A DNA stretch of 64,000 nucleotides from contig JAUQWZ010000006.1 in NCBI GenBank assembly GCA_030834905.1, positions 62,001-126,000 on the forward strand, written 5' to 3'. Below, one piece after another: positions 34,162 through 43,350 of the stretch. Positions within the stretch are counted from its first letter, which is position 1. Each line of letters opens with the position of its first letter. The position numbers and the translations under genes were made by a program. The notes beneath the pieces were generated by a model, which was not told the origin of the DNA, ran no database searches, and saw nothing but the letters and a program-made list of their open reading frames with translations. The DNA is from Aggregatilineales bacterium. Lineage in GTDB: Bacteria; Chloroflexota; Anaerolineae; Aggregatilineales; Phototrophicaceae.

Positions 34162-34869
34162 ATGCCCAACCCGATACTCGAAGTCCGCGATATCCACACG
34201 TTCATTGGTCAGTTCCACATTCTGGAAGGCGTGAACGTGTCTATCCCCGAAGGCAGTATTACGGTGCTGCTGGGGCGGAACGGCGCGGGCAAAACCACGA
34301 CCCTGCGCAGCATCATGGGCATCACGCCGCCAAGATCGGGAACGATTGTGTTTCAGGGCGATACCCTCGCGGGTAAGCGTCCGTATACCGTCGCCAAGCT
34401 CGGCATCGGCTACGTGCCTGAACACCGCGCCATCTTCAAAGAATTGAGCGTGCGTGAAAACCTCAAAATTGCCGAGCGAAATCGCGGCGATTATGAGCGC
34501 CACACCGATTTGATCTTTGACCTGTTTCCCGACCTCAAGCGGCTGATCGATCTGCCGGGCGGCAAATTAAGCGGCGGGCAGCAGCAGATGCTGGCGATTG
34601 CCCGCGCGCTGGTGCCGGATAACCGGCTGCTGCTGATTGACGAACCGAGCGAAGGGCTGGCGCCAGTCATCATCGAGCAGTTGATGGCGGCGATCCGGCG
34701 GCTGTCGTCGCAGTGTACCATTCTGCTGGTCGAACAGAATTTCCGCATGGCGAGCCGCCTGGCGGATCATTTCGCCATCATCGACGACGGGCGCAGTCCT
34801 GTCAGCGGCAGCATGGCAGATCTTGTGAACGATAGCGCGCTGATCCAGCGTTACCTCGGCGTAGCTTAG
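34162..34869 (+). CDS. Liv-type ABC transporter ATPase (LivF-like), second system
   Basis: I start at ATG 34162 (MPNPILEVRDI); the open frame begins at 34144, next to the repeat. The 235-residue ATPase has Walker A LGRNGAGKTTTLRSIMG, signature LSGGQQQMLAIARAL, and Walker B LLLIDEPSEGLAP with the GLAP tail of LivF. It lies between the LivG-like ATPase and the LivH-like permease. Confidence 0.91.
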   Translation: MPNPILEVRDIHTFIGQFHILEGVNVSIPEGSITVLLGRNGAGKTTTLRSIMGITPPRSGTIVFQGDTLAGKRPYTVAKLGIGYVPEHRAIFKELSVRENLKIAERNRGDYERHTDLIFDLFPDLKRLIDLPGGKLSGGQQQMLAIARALVPDNRLLLIDEPSEGLAPVIIEQLMAAIRRLSSQCTILLVEQNFRMASRLADHFAIIDDGRSPVSGSMADLVNDSALIQRYLGVA

Positions 34870-34878
34870 GAGTACCGA

Positions 34879-35874
34879 ATGCGTCGTCACACCTCTGTTC
34901 TTGTCATTATCGCCATCATCGTCGGGCTGCTGGCATACAGCTTCTTCAACTCGCGCAGCCTCGGCAGCTTTGGCATTACGGTGCTCTCCGGGCTGTTCCA
35001 GGGTATGCTGCTGTTTCTGGTCGCGTCCGGCATGTCGATTGTCTTCGGCTTGATGGACATCCTCAATATGGCGCAGGGCACCTATTTCATGGTCGGCACC
35101 TACGTCGCATATGACATCCAGCACGCCGGTGGGCTGATCGATCTCACCGCCTCAGTCCCCGATCCGAACCTGCGTTTCTTCATCGCCGTCGTCGGCGCGA
35201 TTCTGGTGGGCGCGGGCTTGGGGGCAATTCTCGAACGCGGCTTGCTGCGCCCGCTGTACGCGCGCCCGGTGTTTCAACTGGTGCTGACGTTCGGCGTGGC
35301 GCTGGTGCTGACGGAGATCATCACCTTAGTCTGGTCAACCACGCCCTATAGTTGGACCGAAACGTTCGGCGTCCGCGAAGGCTTCTTTGAGCTGTTCGGT
35401 CAGCGATTCAGCACCTACCGGCTGTTTGTCGTCGGCATGGGTTTCCTGCTGATCATCAGCATCGCGCTGCTGTTACAGCGCTCACGCATCGGCATCATCA
35501 TCCGCGCGGGCGTCGAAGACAGCGAGATGGTCGAGTCGCTGGGCATCAACGTGCGCGCCGTGTTCACGCTGGTGTTCACGCTCGGCTGCGCAGTCGCGGC
35601 GCTCGGCGGCGCGGTCGCCGCGCCCTTCCTCGGTGCCAGTACTACCATCGGCAGCACCTTTCTATTGCAGGCTATCGCCGTGGTTGTGCTCGGCGGCATG
35701 GGCAGCTACGTCGGAACCGCAGTTGGCAGCATCATGGTCGGTCTGGCAATCGCCGTCGCTCAGGACGCCGCGATTGGCACCAGCTTTTCCATCCTGCCAA
35801 GCATCACGCCGATGCTGCTGCTGATCTTGATCTTGCTCGTGCGCCCCAGCGGGCTGTTCGGGAGCAACAGGTAA
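34879..35874 (+). CDS. Liv-type ABC transporter permease (LivH-like), second system
   Basis: The 331-residue membrane protein has about eight hydrophobic segments. Family motifs are SGMSIVFGLMDILNMAQGTYFMVG near residue 54 (split by a typical FGLMxxxN) and IIIRAGVEDSEMVESLGIN, the ATPase-contact loop, and VVLGGMGSYVGTAVGS. It starts 9 nt after the ATPase gene and is followed after 3 nt by the LivM-like gene. Confidence 0.91.
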   Translation: MRRHTSVLVIIAIIVGLLAYSFFNSRSLGSFGITVLSGLFQGMLLFLVASGMSIVFGLMDILNMAQGTYFMVGTYVAYDIQHAGGLIDLTASVPDPNLRFFIAVVGAILVGAGLGAILERGLLRPLYARPVFQLVLTFGVALVLTEIITLVWSTTPYSWTETFGVREGFFELFGQRFSTYRLFVVGMGFLLIISIALLLQRSRIGIIIRAGVEDSEMVESLGINVRAVFTLVFTLGCAVAALGGAVAAPFLGASTTIGSTFLLQAIAVVVLGGMGSYVGTAVGSIMVGLAIAVAQDAAIGTSFSILPSITPMLLLILILLVRPSGLFGSNR

Positions 35875-35877
35875 ACG

Positions 35878-36975
35878 ATGAAGCAATTACGCTCAAACTG
35901 GCTTTACAGCCTCATCCTGGTTTTCCTCATCGCCTTCCCGTTCATCGTCGGCGCGCTGACCGAGTCCAGCCCAACCGGCGTTCCACGCGGCGACCGCATG
36001 ATCATGCGCGGCGAATCGGTGCGCTGGCAGGCGGTGTTGATCGAGGTCTTCATCCTCTCGATCCTGGCGATGAGCTATAACCTGATGTTTGGCTTTACCG
36101 GCGTCATTTCCTTCGGTCACGCCCTCTTTTTCGGCAGCGCGGGCTATATCATCGGGCTGGCGCTTGAATATACGGCGCTGGATACCGGCGCAGCGCTTAT
36201 CCTCGGTTCGCTGGCGGCGTTTGTCATCTGCGGCGGCGTGGGGCTGATGATCGGGTTTGTATCGCTGCGGCTGCGCGGCGTCTACTTCACTATCTTTACG
36301 CTGGCAGTGGCGGAGATGTTCTACATCTTCTTCAGCCGCTTCGCGCTAACCAAAGCCGAAGATGGCTTTGCCGTCACCGAACTGCCCGTGTGGCTCGATC
36401 CATCGCAGAGCCGCCTCACCTTCTACTACATTGTTCTGGCGCTGTTTGTGCTCACCTTCCTGTTCATCCGGCGGCTGGTCAATTCCCCAACCGGCGCGGT
36501 GTTCAAGGCGATTCGTGAAAACGAAGATCGGGCGCTGGCAATTGGCTACAACACGCTCCGGTTCAAGCTGATGGCGATTGTCATCGCCGGAATGCTGGCG
36601 GCGCTGGCGGGCATCCTGCAAGTGCTGCTCAACAAGAAAATCGGACCAGAGATGCTGTCGGTGGGCTACACGATTGACCCGCTGCTCAACACCATCATCG
36701 GCGGCATCGGCACCTTCGCCGGTCCGGTGATCGGTACGGCGGGGCTGCACCTGCTCGATACCTTCTTCCGCGACGCGACGCTGGTGATTGGCGGCAGCAC
36801 TATCCAGGTCGCCAACGTGTGGGGACTGGTACTGGGATTGATCTTCATTCTGGTGGTGATCGTCTTCCCGCAGGGCGTGGTCGGCACCTGGCAAAGCTGG
36901 CGTCTCAAGCGTCAGATCAGGCATCTCGAATCGCGCATGGCGGTTGAGCCGTCGCCCGCGCCGGAATCAGGCTGA
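35878..36975 (+). CDS. Liv-type ABC transporter permease (LivM-like), second system
   Basis: The 365-residue membrane protein has the LivM motifs MSYNLMFGFTGVISFGHALFFG, VSLRLRGVYFTIFTLAVAEMF, and AIRENEDRALAIGYN (coupling loop). A basic, polar C-terminal tail of about 30 residues follows the last membrane segment. It is the last gene of the plus-strand operon. Its 3' end overlaps the convergent menE gene by 9 nt, with no room for a terminator. Confidence 0.91.
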   Translation: MKQLRSNWLYSLILVFLIAFPFIVGALTESSPTGVPRGDRMIMRGESVRWQAVLIEVFILSILAMSYNLMFGFTGVISFGHALFFGSAGYIIGLALEYTALDTGAALILGSLAAFVICGGVGLMIGFVSLRLRGVYFTIFTLAVAEMFYIFFSRFALTKAEDGFAVTELPVWLDPSQSRLTFYYIVLALFVLTFLFIRRLVNSPTGAVFKAIRENEDRALAIGYNTLRFKLMAIVIAGMLAALAGILQVLLNKKIGPEMLSVGYTIDPLLNTIIGGIGTFAGPVIGTAGLHLLDTFFRDATLVIGGSTIQVANVWGLVLGLIFILVVIVFPQGVVGTWQSWRLKRQIRHLESRMAVEPSPAPESG

Positions 36976-38472
36976 GCCGAACTGCTCAACGACTAAGCGG
37001 CGGCTGACCTTGCCCGAACCGGTCAGGGGCAGATCGGCTACGAACATCAGCCTGCGCGGGCATTTGTACCCGGCGAGATGCTGGCGGCAGAACGCGATGA
37101 TCTCGCTTTCGGCGGCGGCAACGCCCGGCTTGAGAACAACCGCCGCCGCCACCTGCTGCCCCCATTCCTCGCTGGGCAGCCCGACGACGCAGACCGCCGC
37201 CACCGCCGGATGCTGCAAGAGGACGTTCTCAACTTCCGCCGGATAGATATTCTCGCCGCCGCTGACAATCAGATCGCTGCGGCGCTGCACCAGCCACAGA
37301 TCGCCGTCGTCGTCAAGGTAGCCAATGTCGCCAGTGTGGAATTCGCCATTTTGCAGCGCGGTATCATGGGGCTGCTTGTAGTAGCCCTTCATCACCATCC
37401 GCCCACCAACCACCACTTCGCCATAGTCGCCCGTCGGAACATCGCGCCCCTGCTCGTCCACAACCCGCACGCTGGCGAACAACAGCGGCTTGCCAACGCT
37501 GCCGGGCTTGCGCTGGGCGTCGCCAGGCGGCAGCGTCGCCACCTGCGAGGCGGCTTCCGTCAGCCCGTAGGTCGTGGCGATGGGGATGCCGCGCTCGGCG
37601 CAGCGCATCACCAGCGCTGGTGATGCCGCCGCGCCGCCCAGCAAAATCAGCCTGAGCGATGGCGGGAACGAGCGATCCAGTTCCAGCAGCCGGTAGAGCA
37701 TGGTCGGCACAAGCGAAACCAGCGTGACTCGCTGCTGTTCGAGCGTATCCATCAGCGCATCCGGCTCAAATCGGTCGCCGCTGTCTGGCAGAACAACGGT
37801 TGTCCCGTACAGACAGCACCGAAAGACCACCGCCAGCCCGCCGACGTGAAACAGCGGCAGCGTCAGCAGCCAGCGGTCATCGGGCAGCGTACCCAGCCGC
37901 CACGACGACGCCACCGCGCTCCAAAAGTGGCTGCCAAAGGTGATCTGCGCGCCTTTTGGCTTGCCGGTCGTGCCTGAAGTAAAGACGATGGATTGCGGCT
38001 GGTCGAGGTCAGGTTCGCCTTTTTCATGTAGCATCGGGTCGGTTTGTGTAGGGGCGATCCATGGATCGCCCTTACGAGGCACTCGCACGTCGCAGGCAGC
38101 TTCCGCCCGAATAAGCGCGATCTGCGCGGACGCGATTCCCTGCACCTTCTCTCGCGTCACGTCGCTGCAAACGACAGCGGCGCAGTCTGCCCACGCCACC
38201 TGCCAGGTCAGTTCTTCAGGCGTCAGCCGCAGGTTCAGCGGCACCAGCACCAGCCCAAGCCGCGCTGCCGCGTGAATCAGCCGCGCAAATTCGACGCCGT
38301 TGGGCAGCAGCACGCCGAGATGATCGCCCCGCTTCATACCCGCGTCAAGCAGCCGGGCGCACACGCGGTTCACCTGCGCGTGCAGATCGGCATACGTCAG
38401 GTCAAAGCCGGGCGCTGCCAGCGCGATCTTCTGTGGATTCGCGGCAGCCGAAGCCGCCAGCCAGTCCTGCAT
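36967..38472 (-). CDS. menE: O-succinylbenzoate-CoA ligase
   Basis: Started at 38472 (MQDWLAASAAANPQ); the longer frame reads a repeat tract upstream and is not credible. The 501-residue adenylate-forming enzyme has FTSGTTGKPKGAQ, TYGLTEAASQVA, HTGDIGYLDDDGD, QRRSDLIVSGGENIYPAEVE, and the catalytic Lys in GSGKVSRRLV. Position in a group with menB, menD, menF and menH makes the menaquinone role likely: activation of o-succinylbenzoate to its CoA ester. A 28-bp palindromic repeat is read in frame near residues 132-141. It converges with and overlaps the permease gene by 9 nt. Confidence 0.88.
   Translation of the reverse strand: MQDWLAASAAANPQKIALAAPGFDLTYADLHAQVNRVCARLLDAGMKRGDHLGVLLPNGVEFARLIHAAARLGLVLVPLNLRLTPEELTWQVAWADCAAVVCSDVTREKVQGIASAQIALIRAEAACDVRVPRKGDPWIAPTQTDPMLHEKGEPDLDQPQSIVFTSGTTGKPKGAQITFGSHFWSAVASSWRLGTLPDDRWLLTLPLFHVGGLAVVFRCCLYGTTVVLPDSGDRFEPDALMDTLEQQRVTLVSLVPTMLYRLLELDRSFPPSLRLILLGGAAASPALVMRCAERGIPIATTYGLTEAASQVATLPPGDAQRKPGSVGKPLLFASVRVVDEQGRDVPTGDYGEVVVGGRMVMKGYYKQPHDTALQNGEFHTGDIGYLDDDGDLWLVQRRSDLIVSGGENIYPAEVENVLLQHPAVAAVCVVGLPSEEWGQQVAAAVVLKPGVAAAESEIIAFCRQHLAGYKCPRRLMFVADLPLTGSGKVSRRLVVEQFGSA
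38048..38075. repeat. 28-bp palindromic repeat read in frame inside menE
   Basis: GTAGGGGCG, core ATCCATGGAT, CGCCCTTAC. It is translated on the minus strand as RKGDPWIAPT. Arms and length match the copies in purL and at 61641, while the core differs but is still a perfect palindrome. Confidence 0.88.
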
Positions 38473-38487
38473 AAAAGAACCTAATCT

Positions 38488-38600
38488 TGAACCGCCAAGT
38501 CGCCAAGTCGCCAAGAACGCAAAGAGAAAGAATTCAAACCACCAGGACACAAAGAACACCAGGAAGGTACAAGGGCGCTGCGCGCAGCGCCCTCACAGAA
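38488..38600. repeat. Repeat tract between menE and menB
   Basis: Short direct repeats of the form CCGCCAAGTCGCCAAGTCGCCAAG, with CGCAAAGAG and ACCACCAGGACACAAAGAAC following, then the palindrome GGGCGCTG-CGCG-CAGCGCCC (about 38568-38592). Similar CAAAG-rich words occur at 54291-54361. The tract lies in the menB-menE gap, where no gene is seen. Confidence 0.65.
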
Positions 38601-38647
38601 CCGAGGTTCTTACTCAGTCCTCAGTCCTTAGTCCTCAGCACTTTTAT

Positions 38648-39481
38648 TTACGGTCGCCAGGGATACTTGCCAAAATCGGGCTGGCGCTTCTCTTTATAGG
38701 CGTCGCGCCCTTCCTGCCCTTCTTCCGTCATGTAGAACAGCATGGTAGCGTCGCCCGCCAACTGCTGGATGCCCGTCTGCCCGTCCACGTCGGCGTTGAA
38801 CGACGCCTTGAGCATCCGAATGGCAATCGGGCTGTGCTGTAATATCGTCTGCGCCCACTCAACGCCTTCCTGCTCAAGCTGGTCAATGGGCACGACTTTG
38901 TTGACCAGCCCCATGTCCAGCGCTTCCTGGGCGTCGTACTGGCGGCACAGATACCAGATTTCGCGCGCCTTCTTCTGCCCGATGATGCGCGCCAGATAGC
39001 TCGCACCATAGCCGCCGTCGAAGCTGCCCACGCGGGGACCGGTTTGCCCGAAGATGGCGTTATCCGCCGCAATCGTCAGGTCGCAGACGACGTGCAGCAC
39101 GTGCCCGCCGCCAATGGCGTATCCTGGCACCAGCGCGATCACCGGCTTGGGGATAGTGCGGATAATCCGCTGAAGCTCCAGCACGTTCAGACGGTCAACG
39201 CCGCCCTTCTGGCTCTTGTAGCCCTCATTGCCGCGTATCCTTTGATCGCCACCGGAGCAAAAAGCATATTTGCCGTCCTTCGCCGGACCATTACCGGTCA
39301 GCAGAATCGCGCCAACTTCGGTATCCATCCAGACATCGCGGAAGGCTTCGATCATCTCGTCAATCGTTTCCGGGCGGAAGGCATTGCGCACTTCCGGACG
39401 ATTGAAGGCGATCCGCGCCATGCCATCGGCTTTATGATAGGTAATATCCTCGTACTGCTTGGCTTCCACCCAGTTGACCAT
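38648..39481 (-). CDS. menB: 1,4-dihydroxy-2-naphthoyl-CoA synthase
   Basis: The 277-residue crotonase-fold enzyme forms DHNA-CoA from o-succinylbenzoyl-CoA. Diagnostic are [23 protein letters not shown] (shown split by family), [11 protein letters not shown], the oxyanion [20 protein letters not shown] region, and [18 protein letters not shown], with the MenB-specific Asp/Gly-Tyr pattern. The C-terminal [16 protein letters not shown] is also typical. Full length. It lies between menD and menE on the minus strand. Confidence 0.95.
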   Translation of the reverse strand: MVNWVEAKQYEDITYHKADGMARIAFNRPEVRNAFRPETIDEMIEAFRDVWMDTEVGAILLTGNGPAKDGKYAFCSGGDQRIRGNEGYKSQKGGVDRLNVLELQRIIRTIPKPVIALVPGYAIGGGHVLHVVCDLTIAADNAIFGQTGPRVGSFDGGYGASYLARIIGQKKAREIWYLCRQYDAQEALDMGLVNKVVPIDQLEQEGVEWAQTILQHSPIAIRMLKASFNADVDGQTGIQQLAGDATMLFYMTEEGQEGRDAYKEKRQPDFGKYPWRP

Positions 39482-39522
39482 CTCTCTCCTCTTTTTGTGT
39501 GCTGGCGCGGTCTGCCGCGCCC

Positions 39523-41298
39523 CTAAGCTTCAATCGGGCTGTTGGTGTGCAGGCGCTGTCCCACACGCCGGATGATGTCATTCCGCCGCACCAGATCGTG
39601 CTCGGCATGGGTTGGCACTTCGATGATGATGGCGTCAGGCGATTGCTGGCTCGCCGCGAACGCCTGTCTGAACGCTGCCCGATCACCCGCCAGAGCGTAA
39701 TCCAGCCCGTACAGCGCCGCCGCGGGCGCGAATGTGACCCCATGCGGCGTCTCGAATAACTCGGTAAAGGGCGGATCGAACTGCGCGACGGGCAGGCGGT
39801 GAAAGATGCCGCCGCCATCGTTGTTGACGACCACAATCGTCGCCCTGATGCCCAGTCGTTTGATCGCCATCAGCCCGTTCATATCGTGGTAAAAGGCGAG
39901 ATCGCCGATCACCAGCGTCAGCGGCACGTCGGGGTTCGCCACCGCCGCGCCCAGCGCCGACGATATCGTGCCGTCGATGCCGCTGGCGCCCCGATTGGCG
40001 AACACGCGAATGGCTTTACTGCCCGGTCTGCCAAACTGCTCCAGATTGCGCACCGGCAGGCTGCTGGCGACGAACAGCACCGCCGGGTCGGGCAGCAGAT
40101 CGATCACATCCGCCAGCACCAGACCATCGAAATAATCGCCGTCAAGCGCATCCTCGACTGTTCCCCAGGTCAGGCTTTCGGCGTCTCGGAACTGCTGCGC
40201 CCAGTCACTGTCGCTCGCGTTCGGATGATGTGCCAGCGATTCAGCCAGTTCGGCGCACAGCGCCGCCGCGTCCACCTGCAGGAAATCGGTCGCCAGATGG
40301 TTGGCGTCCTTCCAAATGCCATCCTCGCTGACCCAGACGCGGCGCTGTGGGGTGATGGCGTTCAGATAATCGTCCACCGCCTGCGAGGTCGGCGTCGCCC
40401 CAAAGTGCAGCACCACATCGGGCGATCTCCAGCCCTTCGCCTCTCGCAGAAACGAATCGCCGCCGCCGAGGATCAGATGATGCTGGTGCGCGCCCCAGCG
40501 CACGCCAGATGTCGCATCCGCCAGCACCGGATAGCCGGTCGCTCGTGCCAGCGCCGCCAGCCTGACCGGAAAATCACCGGTTGGGCAGCGCGGACCGCAG
40601 ACGATCAACCCGCGCGGCGCGTGATGCAGCACATCGCCCAACCAGCCGATCATCTCGCGGGCGGGTGGCATCGTTGCGCGCCAGAAACGGGTGTGTGGCA
40701 GTCCGGCGTCGCGCATATCGGCGGCTTCGGTGACATCGCCCGCCGCCGGGGTTGGCTCCAGCGGCTTGCGGAACGGAAAATTGAGATGCACCGCCCCGGA
40801 TGGGCGTCCGGCTGCCGTCGCATAGGCGCGGTTCGCCAGCGTCCGCAGGTTGCGCAGCGCCAGCGCGGGCGGCTGCGCTTCTGGCAGCGCCACGTCCACC
40901 GACCAGAGCGCGTGATCGCCGTACATCTTGACCTGATCGACGGTCTGGTTCGCGCCGCTGTCGCGCAGTTCGGGCGGGCGATCCGCTGTCAGCACCAGCA
41001 GCGGCACGCCGGAATAACGCGCCTCGATGATCGCCGGATAGAAATTCGCCGTCGCCGTCCCCGACGAACACAGCATGGCGACCGGCTGCTGGCTCGCCAG
41101 CGCCAGACCAAGCGCGAAGAAAGCGCAGGAACGCTCGTCAATCAACGAGCAGACGGTGATATCCGGCTGTTCAGCGAAGGCAATCGCCAGCGGTGTCGAG
41201 CGCGAGCCGGGCGCGATACAGGCGGCGCGAAGTCCGCTGCGCGCCAGTTCGTCCACAAACACCTTTGCCCACAACAGATTGCGGTTGGCAGCCTTCAT
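39523..41298 (-). CDS. menD: 2-succinyl-5-enolpyruvyl-6-hydroxy-3-cyclohexene-1-carboxylate synthase
   Basis: The ATG at 41298 ([14 protein letters not shown]) overlaps the menF stop as ATGA, so I prefer it to the longer frame from 41355. The 591-residue ThDP enzyme has [26 protein letters not shown] with the catalytic Glu, [26 protein letters not shown], and the ThDP motif [12 protein letters not shown] with [11 protein letters not shown] at the C-terminal domain. It adds 2-oxoglutarate-derived succinic semialdehyde to isochorismate. Full length and coupled to menF. Confidence 0.96.
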   Translation of the reverse strand: MKAANRNLLWAKVFVDELARSGLRAACIAPGSRSTPLAIAFAEQPDITVCSLIDERSCAFFALGLALASQQPVAMLCSSGTATANFYPAIIEARYSGVPLLVLTADRPPELRDSGANQTVDQVKMYGDHALWSVDVALPEAQPPALALRNLRTLANRAYATAAGRPSGAVHLNFPFRKPLEPTPAAGDVTEAADMRDAGLPHTRFWRATMPPAREMIGWLGDVLHHAPRGLIVCGPRCPTGDFPVRLAALARATGYPVLADATSGVRWGAHQHHLILGGGDSFLREAKGWRSPDVVLHFGATPTSQAVDDYLNAITPQRRVWVSEDGIWKDANHLATDFLQVDAAALCAELAESLAHHPNASDSDWAQQFRDAESLTWGTVEDALDGDYFDGLVLADVIDLLPDPAVLFVASSLPVRNLEQFGRPGSKAIRVFANRGASGIDGTISSALGAAVANPDVPLTLVIGDLAFYHDMNGLMAIKRLGIRATIVVVNNDGGGIFHRLPVAQFDPPFTELFETPHGVTFAPAAALYGLDYALAGDRAAFRQAFAASQQSPDAIIIEVPTHAEHDLVRRNDIIRRVGQRLHTNSPIEA

Positions 41299-42674
41299 GC
41301 GTCTGCTCCTAACGCGCTCAGCAGCGGCTTGAATTTGAGGTTCGTCTCGTCCCATTCCTTATCGGGTTCGGACTCGGCGACGATGCCCGCGCCAGCATAC
41401 AGCCGGGCGCGGCTGCCGACACTGACTGCCGAACGAATGGCGACGCCAAAGACGCCGTCGCCTTTGGCGTCCACCCACCCCACCGGCGCGGCATACCAGC
41501 CGCGTTGGTGCTGCTCAAGCTGTTCGATGGCTTCCAGCGCGGCGCGGCGCGGATAGCCGCCAAGCGCGGGCGTCGGGTGCAGCTCGCCAACCAGATCGAG
41601 CACGTCGAAGTGCGTTTCCAGTTCGGCGCGCACCGGCGTGTACAGATGCTGGATATTGCGCAGCCGCAGAATCTCCGGTTCATCGGGAACATCCAGCGTC
41701 CGGGCATACGGGCGCACGCGCTCGCGCACCGCCTCGACGACCAGCGCGTGTTCGTGGCGCTCCTTGGGGTTATCGAACATGTCCCGCGCCAGCGCCGCGT
41801 CCTCGTCCGGCGTCGCGCCGCGCCCGCGTGACCCCGCCAGCGCCATCGTGTGCAGGTTCGAGTCGTGGACTTCCGCCAGCAGTTCCGGCGTCGCGCCGTA
41901 AAAAGCGTGTCCCGGCTGAACTTCAAACAGAAACCGGTAGCAATCAGGATAGCGGCTGCTCAGCCTGGTTAACACGCCGACCGGATCGACTGGCTGGGCA
42001 AAATCAGCGTCGCTCAACCGCGACAGCACCACCTTGCTCAACTGCCCAGCGCTGATGCGGGTGGTCGCGTCGGTGATCATCGCCCGCCACACTTCCCGGC
42101 TCAACGGATAGTCGATGCGCTCTAGCTGGTTGGGCGGCGGCGCTGCCGCTTCAGGCGAGCCGAGGGAGGCGATTACCGCGTCCGCTTCCAGCCGCAAACG
42201 CTCCAGCACATCACTTTCAGGCTCATTGGAGTCCGCGTTGAGCGCAGTCGTCAGCCAGGTTCTGCCATCCTGCTGCGCCAGCATCACGCGCGGCAGGATG
42301 AAGTGCGCCGATGGGAAACTCGCCCAGATACCGGATGGCTCGTGGTGAGCGCTGAAGGACAATCCGCCGAAAAGACGCGGCGCGGCTTGGGGCGCTGATT
42401 CACCGAAGGCGCGCGCGCCCTCAAACAGGTGGTCGATCTGAAGCTGAATCCGGGCAACCCGCGACTGCCCTTCAGCCGAGAGCGCCGCCGCGATACCATA
42501 ACCCGCCAGCGCCAGCGGGTTCTGATCGTGCTTCCAGTAGAACCGCGCCTCACCCTGCGCCTTCCGCAGCATGTCGGTGAGATTAGCCGGCGCGATTTCG
42601 CGGCTGTACGAATACAGCGTCAGCCGTTCGCCCCACACAGGTTCGGCACTGTGGGATAGCGCAGCCGTTCTCAC
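41295..42674 (-). CDS. menF: Isochorismate synthase
   Basis: The 459-residue chorismate-utilising enzyme has the C-terminal core with KVVLSRLSDADF, FLFEVQPGHAFYGATPELL, ALAGSRGRGATPDEDAAL, NIQHLYTPVRAEL, LVGELHPTPALGGYPRRAAL and VFGVAIRSAVSVG. The catalytic Lys and Glu region agrees with MenF/EntC types. It isomerises chorismate to isochorismate and commits it to menaquinone. It overlaps the TetR gene by 4 nt and menD by 3-4 nt, so the three are coupled. Confidence 0.94.
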   Translation of the reverse strand: MRTAALSHSAEPVWGERLTLYSYSREIAPANLTDMLRKAQGEARFYWKHDQNPLALAGYGIAAALSAEGQSRVARIQLQIDHLFEGARAFGESAPQAAPRLFGGLSFSAHHEPSGIWASFPSAHFILPRVMLAQQDGRTWLTTALNADSNEPESDVLERLRLEADAVIASLGSPEAAAPPPNQLERIDYPLSREVWRAMITDATTRISAGQLSKVVLSRLSDADFAQPVDPVGVLTRLSSRYPDCYRFLFEVQPGHAFYGATPELLAEVHDSNLHTMALAGSRGRGATPDEDAALARDMFDNPKERHEHALVVEAVRERVRPYARTLDVPDEPEILRLRNIQHLYTPVRAELETHFDVLDLVGELHPTPALGGYPRRAALEAIEQLEQHQRGWYAAPVGWVDAKGDGVFGVAIRSAVSVGSRARLYAGAGIVAESEPDKEWDETNLKFKPLLSALGADA

Positions 42675-43285
42675 GCCCGTTCCTCCTCAAAGCCAACGCT
42701 GCGCAGCAGCAGTGGGTGCAAAGTGGACATAATCCGATCCGGCTCCGGTTCACCCGTATAGACCCAGTTGATCACCACCTGATAGATCGCGCCCATCCAC
42801 GCCATCGCGATCAGTTCAGTATCGGCAGGCTCAATATCTCCGACGGCGATAGCTTCGTCGAGATAGGTCTGAATCAGCGAGATAAAGCGCTGGTGAACCT
42901 GAAGCCGCTTCTCCTCGAAGATCGCGCCCAGCCCCACCGCCTGCACCAGCAGGATTTTCGCCAGCGGGCGATACTTGCCGAACGTTTCCAGGCAGGCTTG
43001 CAGCGCCGCGCTCACCCGTTCAATGCCTTCGTCGTGCTCGCTGATGGCTTCGATGATCCGGCGTTCCAGCAGATCGGCGAATTTGTCCACCAGCGCCAGA
43101 AACAGCTTCTGCTTGTTGGGAAAATGGAAGTAGACCGCGCCCTTCGACGTATGCGATTCCTCCACAATTTCGTCCACGCTCGAATCGTGGTAGCCTTTGT
43201 GCGAGAAGACGTTCAGCGCGGCATCCAGGATACGACTGCGCGTGCCTTCCGGGTTGCGGGTCGTTGGGAGCCGTTTGTCTGTCAT
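42671..43285 (-). CDS. TetR-family regulator heading the men genes
   Basis: The 204-residue protein has a TetR-type N-terminal helix-turn-helix (TRSRILDAALNVFSHKGYHD, then VDEIVEESHTSKGAVYFHFPNK) and an all-helical ligand domain. It overlaps menF by 4 nt and is the first gene of the minus-strand men operon. A 12-bp palindrome, GACTGGTCAGTC, lies between it and divergent menH, so it likely represses both directions. TetR control of men genes is unusual; the ligand could be a quinone precursor or a CoA ester. Confidence 0.9.
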   Translation of the reverse strand: MTDKRLPTTRNPEGTRSRILDAALNVFSHKGYHDSSVDEIVEESHTSKGAVYFHFPNKQKLFLALVDKFADLLERRIIEAISEHDEGIERVSAALQACLETFGKYRPLAKILLVQAVGLGAIFEEKRLQVHQRFISLIQTYLDEAIAVGDIEPADTELIAMAWMGAIYQVVINWVYTGEPEPDRIMSTLHPLLLRSVGFEEERA

Positions 43286-43308
43286 GGCTCGTTGCCTCTT
43301 TTCAAACC

Positions 43309-43320
43309 GACTGGTCAGTC
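43309..43320. promoter_or_regulatory. Putative TetR operator between the regulator gene and menH
   Basis: GACTG-GT-CAGTC, within ACCGACTGGTCAGTC, similar to operators of TetR-family regulators. It lies 24 nt upstream of the regulator ATG and 30 nt upstream of menH. A TATAAC -10-like box for menH follows at 43327-43332. Confidence 0.6.
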
Positions 43321-43350
43321 TATTAGTATAACACGAATTGAGATCCGACG

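Noticed and set aside
39799..41556. A 585-codon open frame on the plus strand opposite menD
   Set aside because: Antisense to menD, Arg/Gln/His-rich, no recognisable motif; the menD frame is fully supported.
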